Of a DNA stretch of 64,000 nt, positions 24,470 to 34,611 are shown piece by piece. The position numbers and the translations under genes are program-made. This DNA is from CAWCON01 sp963797185 (GTDB taxonomy: Bacteria; Patescibacteriota; Saccharimonadia; Saccharimonadales; UBA4665). The stretch covers positions 62,001 to 126,000 of the forward strand of contig CAWCON010000001.1 in NCBI GenBank assembly GCA_963797185.1. Reading direction: 5' to 3'. The notes under the pieces are model-generated. The model saw only the letters and a list, made by a program, of their open reading frames with translations. It was not told where the DNA came from and searched no databases. Within the stretch, counting starts at the first letter, position 1; each line of letters opens with the position of its first letter.

Positions 24470-25438
24470 ATGAATCCATCTTCGCCAAATAATCCAACTC
24501 GTATTAACCCTGCAAGCTCACCGGCACCAACTTATGGTGGACCCATCTCAGCTGCCAGGGCTCATGACGCACCACCAGATGACACTTTGCCACCTATACC
24601 TGACCTATATCCCAGCAATCCTCTGGGTAGCCCACCGCAAAGTCCAACCCCCCTCCAAGGCACTGGAACTTTACCGGGTCAGTCCACGGTCGCTACACCC
24701 CCTCCTCAAGTTAACCCAAACAGCACCCAGAATACTTTAGAAATTGCCGAGATTCGGGATGGTATTGTAATTATGAACGACGGTTCCTTCCGCTCGGTTA
24801 TTATGGTGAAGTCTATTAACTTTGATCTGATGAGTCCAACCGAACAGGAAGGTATCGAATATGCTTATCAAGGATTTCTGAACTCACTCTACTTCCCAAT
24901 CCAAATTTTCATACGTTCACAACGAATCGATTTGCAACCCTACATCAATAAGCTCGATAAGATACGTGTCGAGCACGACAATATGCTGCTGGCAATTCTC
25001 ATGGATGATTACATCGGCTACATCGGCATGTTGAGCCAACAAGCCAATATTATGGATAAGCGGTTCTATATTGTTATCCCGTATTTTCCCAATGTGGATA
25101 TTCAAAAAACTCTGGCTCAAAGTAAGAGTTTTATAAAAGGTTTGTCCAACCTCTTCACGCACCAGGAAAAACACGTCGTTATCAACGAGGCGAACCTGGA
25201 GACTGCAAAGACAGAACTACGGAACCGTGTTCAGGCGTCTTTAGCAGGCCTTCGCCAGTGCGGGATTCAGGGATTGCCATTAGATACCCAGGAGCTAATT
25301 GAGCTTTATTACGATACCTATAATCCAGATACCGCCACCCGTCAACAGCTCAAGAATTTTAATGATCTAACCGCGGACGTAATCACTAAAGGTCAAGGCA
25401 CAGCGCCTCAACCACACTTACAACGAGAGTTACAGTAA
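24470..25438 (+). CDS. TraC-like / VirB4 N-terminal-domain protein
   Basis: A 322-aa protein. Residues 1-80 are a disordered Pro-rich arm. Residues about 85-300 resemble the N-terminal domain of VirB4/TraC ATPases (LEIAEIRDGIVIMNDGSFRS, FPIQIFIRSQRIDLQPYI, MDKRFYIVIPYF). There is no Walker A or B motif, so it is not an ATPase itself. It starts at an ATG behind a G-rich SD (GGGGGGGA) and its stop overlaps the VirB4 start (TAATG). The pair looks like a VirB4 whose accessory N-terminal function has a separate gene; the two products probably bind each other. Confidence 0.78.
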   Translation: MNPSSPNNPTRINPASSPAPTYGGPISAARAHDAPPDDTLPPIPDLYPSNPLGSPPQSPTPLQGTGTLPGQSTVATPPPQVNPNSTQNTLEIAEIRDGIVIMNDGSFRSVIMVKSINFDLMSPTEQEGIEYAYQGFLNSLYFPIQIFIRSQRIDLQPYINKLDKIRVEHDNMLLAILMDDYIGYIGMLSQQANIMDKRFYIVIPYFPNVDIQKTLAQSKSFIKGLSNLFTHQEKHVVINEANLETAKTELRNRVQASLAGLRQCGIQGLPLDTQELIELYYDTYNPDTATRQQLKNFNDLTADVITKGQGTAPQPHLQRELQ

Positions 25439-27375
25439 TGGCATTAGGTTTTAGCAAAAAGAACACCCCAAATAATCTCGATCCCGTAGCGATGGCTCAG
25501 GCGCAGCGGGAGCGTGAACGGCAAGAGGTAAATGAAGCTTTCCGAAAAGGTTTAACTGCACTGCGAGATTTTATCGCACCAAGTTCGATTGAATTTCAAT
25601 CCAACTACTTTCAAATAGGTACTCGCTTTGCGAGGACATACTACGTCTACGGATACCCGCGCCAGGTATATACGGGTTGGCTAAGTTCATTGGTCAACAT
25701 TGACGAGGTAATGGACCTATCAATGGTCATATACCCAGTAGAGAGTCAGGTAGTACTAGAAAACCTTCGCAAGAAAGTAACACAACTGGAAGCTGGTATT
25801 CAGCTTGATACCGAAAAAGGCAAAGTGCGTGACCCGGGCAAACAGGCAGCTATTATTGACGCAGAGGAAATCCGCGACAAACTACAGGTAGGGGAAGAAC
25901 GCTTCTTCCGCTTTGGCTTATACTTTACTGTTTATGCCTCCAGTTTTGATGAGCTTGAATTTGTCTCTCACAAAGTTGAATCGATGTTGGGACAACAACT
26001 CGTCTACTCAAAGCCAGCTACCTCGCAGCAAGAACAGGGCCTCAACAGTACCGTCCCTCAATTCTCCGATCAGCTCCAGATTAGAAGAAATATGAGTACC
26101 GGGGCACTCAGTACAAGTTTTCCGTTTACAAGCGCTGACCTGACTGACGACCACGGCATCTTATACGGTGTTAATATGCATAACTCCGGGCTCGTTATCT
26201 TTGACCGTTTTAGTCTAGAAAACAGTAATTCGGTGGTCTTTGCCAAGTCGGGAGCCGGGAAAAGTTTTAGCGTAAAGCTGGAGTGTTTACGAAGCTTGAT
26301 GTTTGGCACGGAAATCATTATCGTTGATCCTGAGAATGAGTACGAGCGGATGTGCGACGCAGTGGCAGGAGCATATGTCCGCCTTAGCCTTACCTCGAAT
26401 ACCAGAATTAATCCGTTTGATCTACCGAAGGTTGTTGATACCGAGGAGGCAGATAATGCTCTACGGAGCAATCTTATTACCCTTCACGGTTTACTGCGCT
26501 TAATGATGGGTGGGGCACAAGCTCAACTGATTGGTGGCAATACTACCCTTATGCCCGTACTAAGCCCGATTGAAGAAGCAGACCTTGACGCCGCTTTGAT
26601 TGAAACCTATGCAAAGGCCGGTATTACTAACGATCCTTTGACTCACACCGGAACACCACCGACGGTAACCGATCTTTACGAAACACTGCTTCATATGGGA
26701 GGAACCGGACCCCAGCTTTCTCAGCGGCTTCGCAAATATACCACCGGCACTTTTGCGGGAATTTTCAGTCAGCAATCAAACATGGACGTCAATAACCCTC
26801 TGGTGGTCTTTAATGTTCGTGACCTCGAAGATGAGCTTCGGCCGGTCGCTATGTATATCGTCTTAAACTACATTTGGAATAAGACAAAGACTGATCAGAA
26901 GCGTCGGATAATGGTGGTAGACGAAGCCTGGCAGCTTATGAAGTACGAGGATTCGGCCAGCTTTTTGTTCAGCCTGGCAAAACGAGCCAGAAAATACAAT
27001 CTCGGCATTACTACTATTACGCAAGACGTTGAAGATTTCATGGGATCACGCATGGGACGGGCAATCGTTGCTAACGCCTCAATGCAATTCCTGATGAAAC
27101 AATCTCCTTCAGCCATTGATACACTCAGCGATGTCTTCAAACTTACTTCTGAGGAAAAGAAACGACTCAGTCAATTCCCTGTTGGACAGGGACTGTTTTT
27201 TGCCGGACAAAATCACGTGCACATCCAGGTTATTGCTAGCCCGACTGAAGCCGGCCTGATCACTACTAATCCTCAATCGGTTCAAGCACAGCAAGCTGGA
27301 GAACTAAACCAGCCACAAGGCACTATCGATCTTGGTAACAGAATTCACCCTGGATCGGCTGGCCTGCCAGTTTAG
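25438..27375 (+). CDS. virB4: VirB4 family T4SS ATPase
   Basis: A 645-aa cytoplasmic ATPase that energises the type IV secretion apparatus. Residues about 40-240 form the N-terminal domain. Walker A is AKSGAGKSF (about 269-277), followed by TEIIIVDPENEYERM. Walker B is RRIMVVDEAWQLM (about 488-500). A conserved TITQDVEDFM stretch follows. The length is slightly below the usual 750-850 aa of VirB4. It is translationally coupled to the TraC-like gene and followed 12 bases later by the 886-aa gene. No VirD4 coupling protein, VirB11 or relaxase is in the window, so it is unclear whether this system moves DNA or protein. Confidence 0.93.
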   Translation: MALGFSKKNTPNNLDPVAMAQAQRERERQEVNEAFRKGLTALRDFIAPSSIEFQSNYFQIGTRFARTYYVYGYPRQVYTGWLSSLVNIDEVMDLSMVIYPVESQVVLENLRKKVTQLEAGIQLDTEKGKVRDPGKQAAIIDAEEIRDKLQVGEERFFRFGLYFTVYASSFDELEFVSHKVESMLGQQLVYSKPATSQQEQGLNSTVPQFSDQLQIRRNMSTGALSTSFPFTSADLTDDHGILYGVNMHNSGLVIFDRFSLENSNSVVFAKSGAGKSFSVKLECLRSLMFGTEIIIVDPENEYERMCDAVAGAYVRLSLTSNTRINPFDLPKVVDTEEADNALRSNLITLHGLLRLMMGGAQAQLIGGNTTLMPVLSPIEEADLDAALIETYAKAGITNDPLTHTGTPPTVTDLYETLLHMGGTGPQLSQRLRKYTTGTFAGIFSQQSNMDVNNPLVVFNVRDLEDELRPVAMYIVLNYIWNKTKTDQKRRIMVVDEAWQLMKYEDSASFLFSLAKRARKYNLGITTITQDVEDFMGSRMGRAIVANASMQFLMKQSPSAIDTLSDVFKLTSEEKKRLSQFPVGQGLFFAGQNHVHIQVIASPTEAGLITTNPQSVQAQQAGELNQPQGTIDLGNRIHPGSAGLPV

Positions 27376-27387
27376 AGGTAGTCACAC

Positions 27388-30048
27388 ATGGCAAACTACG
27401 ACGACGAGAACAAACCAAACGACGATAAGTTATGGCGACCACCGCACAGTGAGACAGAAAAAGCGACCGAAAATGAAACCGGGGGCGCCAACCAGAAGTC
27501 ACTGGCTCCCGATGAGATAGCAACTCAAGAGCAACGTGCCACTTCGGGTTTATCACAAACCAGTAAAGATGCATCAGACGAAGAAAGTAGCAATTTCTAC
27601 AAACCCGGAAAAGACAAAAAGGGTACGAGTTTTCGAGGGAGGCTAAAAGGCAAAACAGCCAAGCGCGCTGCGTTTGGTGTTGGTATTTTTGGCGGTATAA
27701 GTCTTATTGCGCTGGCCCTAATTGCCGCTTTTATAGTTGGACTGCTTAAAATACCGGACTTTGCTCAGCACATAACCGAATATGAATTTGCGAGAGCTAC
27801 TCGAACCCTTTCCGAGCTAAGCGATAACGTTGTGGAGGAAAAGATGGCTGTTGATGCGTCAGCCAACAGTACTGCCTACAACTCGATCGAGGGTTCATAC
27901 GACGATCTTGAGTCCGGCACTACTTCTGATACTTTATGGACTAGGTTGAAGAACTTCACGCCCGAACAGACTATCAAAAACCTAGAAGCAAATAATGACC
28001 TAAGCTTAAATTACACTAACCGAGGTGTATTGCTGCCGCCACAACTTACAAGCGTAACACTGAATGGTGAGGATATCCCCGTAACCCCAACCACCGGCCT
28101 AGCTGGTACTTTAGCTGATAAATTTATTCCGGGGGTAAAGTTTTCCAAGGATGTTTCTTTCTCGGCGGATTTCGCACCGGCACTGGAAGATGCGCTGCGG
28201 GAAAACGGGGTTGGTCCTCTTATTCGGGGCATCGTTGCCCAAAGGATACGCCAAGAGCTTGGTATTAGTCTGGTCGCGTGGACAGTCGGCAAGTATCAAG
28301 GTAAAAATCAAGAAGAAGCTGACCTGCAACAAGATCGTGACGCGGTTGACGACATTAACGAACCACCAGAGACCAGTAAAACCAGTCAACTAAATAACGC
28401 TGAACAAAGCGCCGAAGACGAGCTCGACCAGACCGTCCAGAGCAATACTGCACTGGCCGCAGCCGAAAGTAATGGCGGTAATCCACAGAGTGTTATTCAG
28501 GCCGTCGAGAAAGGGGCTGATACTGGCGGTCTTTTAGGCAGCGTTGCTGGCACCGTATCGTCGATTTATGCTATCGCCATGCCAGTATGTATTATTTATG
28601 ACGGCTCTTTAGACAGTAATGGACCGACGATGAATGACCAGGATGCTGAGCTAACACGGACATACTACCTGGTCGAAAGCGCCGCCGATCAGCAAAAGGC
28701 AGGTGATACGGATGCTCAAGCCGTTGGGGCAATGAACAACAAGATTGGCAATTTCAGTTTTTCAATGCCGGAACAACCAGCCAATGGTGTCGACATCAAC
28801 ACCTCGGATTATATTAGCCCCCAGGCATCACCAAGCGGTGACTACACTACTCTGTTCAGTTCGCTACCCGGCGGCGGCTTCGCTGACGGTGTAGCGAATC
28901 ACCTTTGCCCGATTGTTACGAATCCCGGAGTCAGCATTATTATCGGTGGAGTGAATATCGCAGCCTGCGTTGTAACGCTAGGCTTTACCTGCGCTGGGGA
29001 AGACGCTGCAGAAGAAGGGGCTAAAACGATTATAGGCAGGTTATCGGGGGCAGTGGTTGATAAGCTCGTCGACGAGGAAGCCGCCAATAAAGCTGTTGCG
29101 ATTGGAGGAATCGTCCAAGACTCTCTGTCTGACATGGTGTCAACGGGCGGCAAGATTGCCGCCGCAACTCTGCTGGCGCGAATGATTGTGTTTGATAAGG
29201 CAAACCTGTCACATGATGGCTTGGCGAGTTACGTTCCTTTTGATAATGATGCAGGAGCCGGCGGAACGGTTGCCGCTAATGAGCTCCTCAGAGACCAGGA
29301 ATTCGGTGAGCCATTAACCAATCAGGAGCTTAATCAAAGTAATGCCGCCGATAATGGTTATTTGGTATCCCAAACCCAATCAGAAAGTGCCTATCAGCGC
29401 TATTTTGCATTTAGCAATGCCGACTCATTGGTTTCGCGCTTTGGGACGGCTGTCCTCGCCGATATACACAAACCACTGCTTGCTTCTGTCTTTTCTTTTG
29501 TAGGTAATGCTTTTAAATCGCTGGCAGTTATACCGCAAGTTTTACGACTAACCAGCAGTAAGGTTGTGGCAGCCACCAACTGCACCACCGCTTCGTGTGA
29601 TTACGGGGTTCTTCAGTGGGGATGGACACAACAAGAACTCAACCTCATTGAGAGCGACCCTTCGTACGGACTGCTCGAAAATGAATCTATCCTTGACCAG
29701 AACAATACAGCCGTTGAGCAAATCGCTGCCAAGTATTCAGCTTGCTATGCCACCGACGCCAGCGCTACCGATCCAGTTGATGACAGTATGGATTCAGCGA
29801 CAGCCCAGGCAAATATTAACGACACAGGAACGTTGGAAGCGAACGGCGATATTGTTCGTGATACTAATGGCGATCCTGAATCCGGCGGATATTTATGCTC
29901 ACCCGATAATCTTGGGTTGAACAGTGTTGATCCTCTCGCACAAGATTCGATAAGCGATAATAAAATGGATCTTGTGTTCCGGTGGAGGCTCGCGATGGCA
30001 TATGGTACCACGCTTGATGGGCTCGCTGCCGAACAGAATCCGAGTTGA
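27388..30048 (+). CDS. Large membrane-anchored T4SS-associated protein, 886 aa
   Basis: Not recognised as a known family. Residues 1-95 are a charged, disordered cytoplasmic tail. A strongly hydrophobic helix (about 96-122, GIFGGISLIALALIAAFIVG) anchors it. The rest (about 125-886) is a large exported region rich in Ala, Asn, Asp and Gly, with two weaker hydrophobic stretches (about 387-408 and 510-530) and several Cys in pairs (TNCTTASCDYG near residue 730). No catalytic motif is seen. It lies between VirB4 and a VirB1-like hydrolase and ends one base before the next ATG. A structural role in crossing the wall is plausible, by position only. Confidence 0.65.
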   Translation: MANYDDENKPNDDKLWRPPHSETEKATENETGGANQKSLAPDEIATQEQRATSGLSQTSKDASDEESSNFYKPGKDKKGTSFRGRLKGKTAKRAAFGVGIFGGISLIALALIAAFIVGLLKIPDFAQHITEYEFARATRTLSELSDNVVEEKMAVDASANSTAYNSIEGSYDDLESGTTSDTLWTRLKNFTPEQTIKNLEANNDLSLNYTNRGVLLPPQLTSVTLNGEDIPVTPTTGLAGTLADKFIPGVKFSKDVSFSADFAPALEDALRENGVGPLIRGIVAQRIRQELGISLVAWTVGKYQGKNQEEADLQQDRDAVDDINEPPETSKTSQLNNAEQSAEDELDQTVQSNTALAAAESNGGNPQSVIQAVEKGADTGGLLGSVAGTVSSIYAIAMPVCIIYDGSLDSNGPTMNDQDAELTRTYYLVESAADQQKAGDTDAQAVGAMNNKIGNFSFSMPEQPANGVDINTSDYISPQASPSGDYTTLFSSLPGGGFADGVANHLCPIVTNPGVSIIIGGVNIAACVVTLGFTCAGEDAAEEGAKTIIGRLSGAVVDKLVDEEAANKAVAIGGIVQDSLSDMVSTGGKIAAATLLARMIVFDKANLSHDGLASYVPFDNDAGAGGTVAANELLRDQEFGEPLTNQELNQSNAADNGYLVSQTQSESAYQRYFAFSNADSLVSRFGTAVLADIHKPLLASVFSFVGNAFKSLAVIPQVLRLTSSKVVAATNCTTASCDYGVLQWGWTQQELNLIESDPSYGLLENESILDQNNTAVEQIAAKYSACYATDASATDPVDDSMDSATAQANINDTGTLEANGDIVRDTNGDPESGGYLCSPDNLGLNSVDPLAQDSISDNKMDLVFRWRLAMAYGTTLDGLAAEQNPS

Positions 30049-30049
30049 T

Positions 30050-31519
30050 ATGAAACACATTATTGCAACCATCCGTAAGCGTGCTTTGATCCGAAGAGGG
30101 TTGATGATTGTATTGGTTGTTGCCTTTGGCTCGACCGTAACCAGTAGCAGTGTATTTGGCTTTAGCCAACAAGACCTTAATAGTATTGTTGGTCAGACAC
30201 CGTTTTACGATCCGACCAGCCTCGGCACTCCTTCTCAGCTAGCCTGCCTACCTACAACAACTGTTAGTACCGGAACCGACACCCCAACCACCACTGGCGG
30301 TGCGCCTGATAATAGTGTCTGGAGTAGTAATGCTCAGCCACCCTACTATGTTGAGCAGTTTGTTGTTCAGGTCCTCGAAGACATCGCTTCAAAAGAAAAC
30401 GTCGCCACGTCGCAAGCGGTAACTCAGGAGCATGTTATCGCCTTGATTGCCTGGGCCTGGGAAGAGGGCGGTGACCTTACCAACTCGGACTTATTCAACC
30501 TTTGGAATACCGACTATAATGCTCCGGGCTTTTTAAGTACTGCCCCGAACGCTGGTGGTGTTCAATCCTACGCTTCGTTCGACTATGGAGTCGAGGCGGC
30601 GGCAAGGGCTATGACACTGCCACAATATAGCCGCCTCGGGGCAGCCTTGACCGATCCGTCGACCACTGCCGAACAGTTTATGTATATATTAACCTATGAT
30701 CAGAATTATCCAAACAACACGTGGTGGGCCCAAGCCGATACCAACGATCCTGCTAACAATTGGAGTCAAACAACCTATTATAATGGCCTCATTTCTGTGC
30801 TTCAGAGTACGCGTTCAAATTATGCATCGGAGGCATCAACAGAAGTTGGAGTTGCTGACGCAGCCCAAGTCGGCGCAAACGTCCCAACAAGTGAACTGGT
30901 TTACGGGGGCGGCTCATCGAACACTATTCCAACCGGACAGCCAGGCACTGGCACTGATACATGCTCAACAACAACCTCTTCATCAACCAGCACTATTGTA
31001 CAAACAGCCCTGAGTTTGGCGTGGCCGACCCCTCCCGAAGATGCCACACCGCCCAGAGACCCAGATTATCCAACCACCGCCTACACACAGGCGGTCAACC
31101 AATATAACCCATCAGAAAGTGGCGCTAATTCCGAAGACTGCGGCGTGTTTGTTGCTACAGTAATGCACATGAGTGGAGCCGACCCTAATTATCCAACCGT
31201 TGGCACAACCGCCCAGGCCGAATACGTCCTTTCCCATCCCAACCTTTATCAAGTCATGTACTCTGTGAGTAGTACGTCTCAGCTCGAACCGGGTGATATA
31301 TTGATCGTCAACCAGGGGAGTTACGTTGATCCTACTACTGGGCAATATGTGGTAGGGGACGGCTCAGGAGCCGGGGGGCATACTTACATTTATGTTGGCC
31401 CACAAGCTGGCGGCTGGAACGAGGCAAGCGCTTCGCTGCAAGATAGGTGGCCTAGTCTTGGCATGGCGGTACTGGCCGATAGTCGAGGTAATTTTATGGT
31501 AGCGAGGTTAAAATCATGA
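30050..31519 (+). CDS. Secreted cell-wall hydrolase, VirB1-like role
   Basis: A 489-aa exported protein starting at ATG 30050, right after the previous stop. A signal peptide (about 1-38, ending SSSVFG) is followed by a domain (about 85-270) with HVIALIAWAWEEGGDLTNSD, which resembles glucosaminidase or transglycosylase folds with a Glu-rich active site. The C-terminal part (about 345-489) has NSEDCGVFVATVM and GGHTYIYVG, the Cys and His of a CHAP or NlpC/P60-type peptidase. A peptidoglycan-cutting enzyme in a T4SS operon suggests the VirB1 job of opening the wall. The next gene overlaps it by 4 bases. Confidence 0.75.
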   Translation: MKHIIATIRKRALIRRGLMIVLVVAFGSTVTSSSVFGFSQQDLNSIVGQTPFYDPTSLGTPSQLACLPTTTVSTGTDTPTTTGGAPDNSVWSSNAQPPYYVEQFVVQVLEDIASKENVATSQAVTQEHVIALIAWAWEEGGDLTNSDLFNLWNTDYNAPGFLSTAPNAGGVQSYASFDYGVEAAARAMTLPQYSRLGAALTDPSTTAEQFMYILTYDQNYPNNTWWAQADTNDPANNWSQTTYYNGLISVLQSTRSNYASEASTEVGVADAAQVGANVPTSELVYGGGSSNTIPTGQPGTGTDTCSTTTSSSTSTIVQTALSLAWPTPPEDATPPRDPDYPTTAYTQAVNQYNPSESGANSEDCGVFVATVMHMSGADPNYPTVGTTAQAEYVLSHPNLYQVMYSVSSTSQLEPGDILIVNQGSYVDPTTGQYVVGDGSGAGGHTYIYVGPQAGGWNEASASLQDRWPSLGMAVLADSRGNFMVARLKS

Positions 31520-32145
31520 ATACAAATCCACGGGTCTCCGGAAAAACATTAAGCATGGTTCTTTTGGGCGGGCTTATTATCGTTGCCGCATTGGTAAGCT
31601 GGTCAAGGTATGAAAGTAGATTGTCGGCAAGCATTACTATTCAAGTAGCACCATCGGTTTCACACATAACCATCAATGGAGAAACGGCTCAGGACGGGCT
31701 CAACAAAGTCCATCCCGGGGCTCAACAAGTCGCCGTAAGTTTAACTGGATTCACAACAACCAAGCAGACCGTTAGCGTCTCTAAAGGACAAGACCAATAC
31801 GTGGGTATCGTTCTGCTGCCGGATTCAGCCACTACAGCCGACTGGTATCAAACACACTTAAGTGACCAGCAGTTGAGCCAAACGATCACCGGCAAGACGG
31901 CCGATAACGTTGGACAACAACTAATTCAAAAGGCGCCCATTATCCAACACCTACCGTTTATTGGACCAGGGATGGAGTACGAGATTAGCTACGGCAACCA
32001 GTCGGGAATTAATACGGACCAGCCAATTATTTATATACAGTCTCCCACCACCCAAGGTCAGCAAGACGCTTTATTGTGGATAAAGAATCAAGGCTATAAT
32101 CCTTCTTCGCTCGATATCGTCTACAACAACCAGCCCGTTGAGTAG
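31516..32145 (+). CDS. Membrane-anchored PEGA-domain protein
   Basis: A 209-aa protein with one N-terminal transmembrane helix (about residues 12-30). Residues about 38-100 form a PEGA-like beta domain (ITINGETAQDGL, VHPGAQQVAVSLTGFTT), common in surface and wall-associated proteins. The remainder (about 105-209) is an exported region with GKTADNVGQQLIQKAPIIQH. It overlaps the hydrolase stop by 4 bases and ends the T4SS run. It probably sits on the outer side of the membrane. The convergent recF stop is 37 bases away. Confidence 0.7.
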   Translation: MNTNPRVSGKTLSMVLLGGLIIVAALVSWSRYESRLSASITIQVAPSVSHITINGETAQDGLNKVHPGAQQVAVSLTGFTTTKQTVSVSKGQDQYVGIVLLPDSATTADWYQTHLSDQQLSQTITGKTADNVGQQLIQKAPIIQHLPFIGPGMEYEISYGNQSGINTDQPIIYIQSPTTQGQQDALLWIKNQGYNPSSLDIVYNNQPVE

Positions 32146-32181
32146 ACCTAGCTGCATCATGTAGCACTGCTGACGACCCGT

Positions 32182-33243
32182 TTAATGCATAGTTGGTATA
32201 ACATTGGTTGTTTGTGTAAAGTGCTGAATTACGACGTCTGCGTCGGTCGTCGTAATAAATGTCTGGTAGGGTTGTAGAAATTCTGTCAGTGCTTGCCGGC
32301 GGGCTCCGTCAAGTTCACTAAACACATCGTCAAGCAGAAAAATTGGGTTGGTCTCACGATTTTGTTTTAGCAGCTTCATCTCGAGCATCTTCATAACAAG
32401 CATTAATGTTCGCGCTTCACCCCTTGATACCGTCCCTTGGATAGGGTGACCTCCCATAATAACTGCCATATCTTCGCGGTGCGGACCATAGGTCGTAAAC
32501 CCTCTTTGGCGATCATGGAGTAATGAGGTTTCGAGCTTAGCAAGCAAGTCTGTTGCATATGTTTCCAGTCGAACGCATGGCATATATTGAAACTCAAGCG
32601 ACACCTTTGAGTGACTTAACTCGTCATATACCGCCTGACAATCTTCGTTCAGCTCGTCAATTAAGTGGCTGCGCCCAAGGGCTATCTTTTCTCCCAATTC
32701 ACTGAGCCGGAAGTCCCAAGCAAATAATTGTGTGGGTGACGGAGTTTTTTCGCTTTTCAGCAAAGCATTCCTCTGAGCCACAGCACGTTTGTATTGCTGA
32801 CGCAGTTGACCAAAGCCCGGCTGTATTTGCTCCAGTAAATCATCAAGCCATTGTCTGCGCAGCTCCGGCGGCCCATCCAGCACATCAAGATGATTAGGTT
32901 CAAACAATACAACAGGTAACGTTCTGGCTTGCACCATGCGCTTTAACGAATGGTCATTAATTTTATATTGTTTTATGGCATGCTCGCCAACAAGTTCAAT
33001 AAATACGATCCTCGTATCGTTGCTCTGGGTGTGAACTGCGATACGGGCAGAGGGTTTATTAAACTGAACCAGCTCAGCATCAGAAGCGCGGTAAGAACGA
33101 CCCTTAGAACTTACTAAAATCGCTTCGAGTAAATTTGTCTTACCACTAGCGTTAGGGCCAACTATTATATTGACTCCAGGGCTTAATTCAAACGATTCGT
33201 CGGTGTAGGAGCGGAAATTCTGAAGGTGAATATCGGTTATCAT
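32182..33243 (-). CDS. recF: DNA replication and repair protein RecF
   Basis: A 353-aa SMC-like ATPase that helps load RecA on gapped DNA. Walker A is GPNASGKTNLLEA near residue 30, Walker B and D-loop are FLLDDVFSELD near residue 300, and the ABC-type signature is VSRGEARTL near 270. It follows dnaN by 11 bases in the same direction, with AAGGG close before the ATG, so dnaA-dnaN-recF probably form the usual origin-linked series. Length matches the family. Confidence 0.95.
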   Translation of the reverse strand: MITDIHLQNFRSYTDESFELSPGVNIIVGPNASGKTNLLEAILVSSKGRSYRASDAELVQFNKPSARIAVHTQSNDTRIVFIELVGEHAIKQYKINDHSLKRMVQARTLPVVLFEPNHLDVLDGPPELRRQWLDDLLEQIQPGFGQLRQQYKRAVAQRNALLKSEKTPSPTQLFAWDFRLSELGEKIALGRSHLIDELNEDCQAVYDELSHSKVSLEFQYMPCVRLETYATDLLAKLETSLLHDRQRGFTTYGPHREDMAVIMGGHPIQGTVSRGEARTLMLVMKMLEMKLLKQNRETNPIFLLDDVFSELDGARRQALTEFLQPYQTFITTTDADVVIQHFTQTTNVIPTMH

Positions 33244-33254
33244 TAACCCTTATT

Positions 33255-34346
33255 TTAGCTTTTCAGGGGCATAATAACATGGATATATTCATTACTGGCC
33301 TCTTCTCGAAGCAAGGAGGGGTCAAGTTTACCGTTAAAACAAAAGCTAATCTCTTCACCATTAAACGCATGGAGACCATCCAGTAAATAGCGTGAATTAA
33401 CAGTAATACTACCGTTACCGGTAATTTTACCACTGGCACTGGCAGTATTCTCGCCAAGTTGCGAGGCAATTGAATGAATGTTAATTGTCTGTGAGGACTC
33501 GTCGATTTTAATGGTAATACTGCCTGCTGCTTCCCGAGCAAATAAGCTTGATACTTTGGTAATGTTAATGAATTCAGCGCGCTTTAGGGTGGCTGTTGTA
33601 CTAAAGTTTTCAGGGATCAGCTTCCGGTAATCCGGGTAGTTGCCGTCAATTAAACGAGCTACTAACTCGATATCACCGGCTTGAAACAAAACCTGCTGGT
33701 CATCGTGTGTTATTTGGACATCGCCATTGATATCACTGAGTACTCTTAGTAAATCCTGTAACGCGTTGGCTGGAATCAGTAACTTGACGTCTTGAGCAAG
33801 TTTGCTTAACTTTTTTTCAGCCAGTCGGTAGCTATCAGTTGCAACGAGATATAAAACTTTCTCAACCGTTTGCATGTATACGCCAGTTAATACCGGACGC
33901 GCACTGTCGCTGCTGGCGGCAAAAATAACCTGCTCCAGTGAATCCCGCAGGCTAGCCGCTGGTATTTTCCAGGTTTCCCCATTAGTGATGGCTGGCATAA
34001 CAGGGAATTCTTCAGCAGATATACCGTTAATAACTGACTGGTATTGGTCGGTGGTGATGTGCAGCTTGTTGTCCTCGAGTTCAAGACTAATAATTCCTGG
34101 TGGCAGACTGCTGACAAAATCTTGCGTCAAACGGGCAGGGATCGTAATCGAACCTTCGCTGCTAATCTTTGAGCCAATGTAGTGAGTAATGGCAATATCG
34201 AGGTTAGTGGCAGCGATACTTAGACGGTTACTAACAGTTTTAAGAATGATGTTGGCCAGAATGGGAAGAGTCGAACGGCTACTAGCAACACGAGCAACGC
34301 TGGATAGGGCTTTGTTTAGGTTTTCCTGTGTGACTTGTAGTTTCAT
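33255..34346 (-). CDS. dnaN: DNA polymerase III beta subunit (sliding clamp)
   Basis: A 363-aa clamp that tethers the polymerase to DNA. I start it at ATG 34346 (MKLQVTQENLNKALSSVARV), which has a perfect GGAGG SD 8 bases upstream; the TTG further up is inside that SD. Three repeated clamp domains fill the length. Conserved pieces include LPILANIIL, the LDIAI strand, and a C-terminus ending YIHVIMPLKS. It sits between dnaA and recF. Confidence 0.95.
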   Translation of the reverse strand: MKLQVTQENLNKALSSVARVASSRSTLPILANIILKTVSNRLSIAATNLDIAITHYIGSKISSEGSITIPARLTQDFVSSLPPGIISLELEDNKLHITTDQYQSVINGISAEEFPVMPAITNGETWKIPAASLRDSLEQVIFAASSDSARPVLTGVYMQTVEKVLYLVATDSYRLAEKKLSKLAQDVKLLIPANALQDLLRVLSDINGDVQITHDDQQVLFQAGDIELVARLIDGNYPDYRKLIPENFSTTATLKRAEFINITKVSSLFAREAAGSITIKIDESSQTINIHSIASQLGENTASASGKITGNGSITVNSRYLLDGLHAFNGEEISFCFNGKLDPSLLREEASNEYIHVIMPLKS

Positions 34347-34611
34347 GGCAATTTCCTCCAATAATAATTATGTATATAAATAATTAGTAGTAGTTATTAT
34401 TAGACCAGTGGATAGCGTGGAAAAGTATCCAAACCCATCCGTTATAACTGCTAAAAAACGAGTGGAAAAAAATGAGTACAGGCTGCGCACAGTTCGGGGA
34501 AAGTCGGCGGTATGTACACAGCCACCAACAAAGCCGGGTAGGTCCATGTGCACAAGCGCACTACTACAAACACAGCTTGTGCTCTGACTCTGCACAGCTT
34601 GTCCCCAGACT
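34347..34611. other. dnaA-dnaN intergenic region with partial DnaA boxes
   Basis: This 265-base gap contains an AT-rich stretch (34365-34405) and 8-of-9 matches to the DnaA box on the minus strand: CGTGGAAAA (34416-34424) and AGTGGAAAA (34461-34469). There are also several [TG]NCACA motifs. It may be a second arm of a two-part origin, with the stronger boxes at 36016-36119. Confidence 0.5.
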
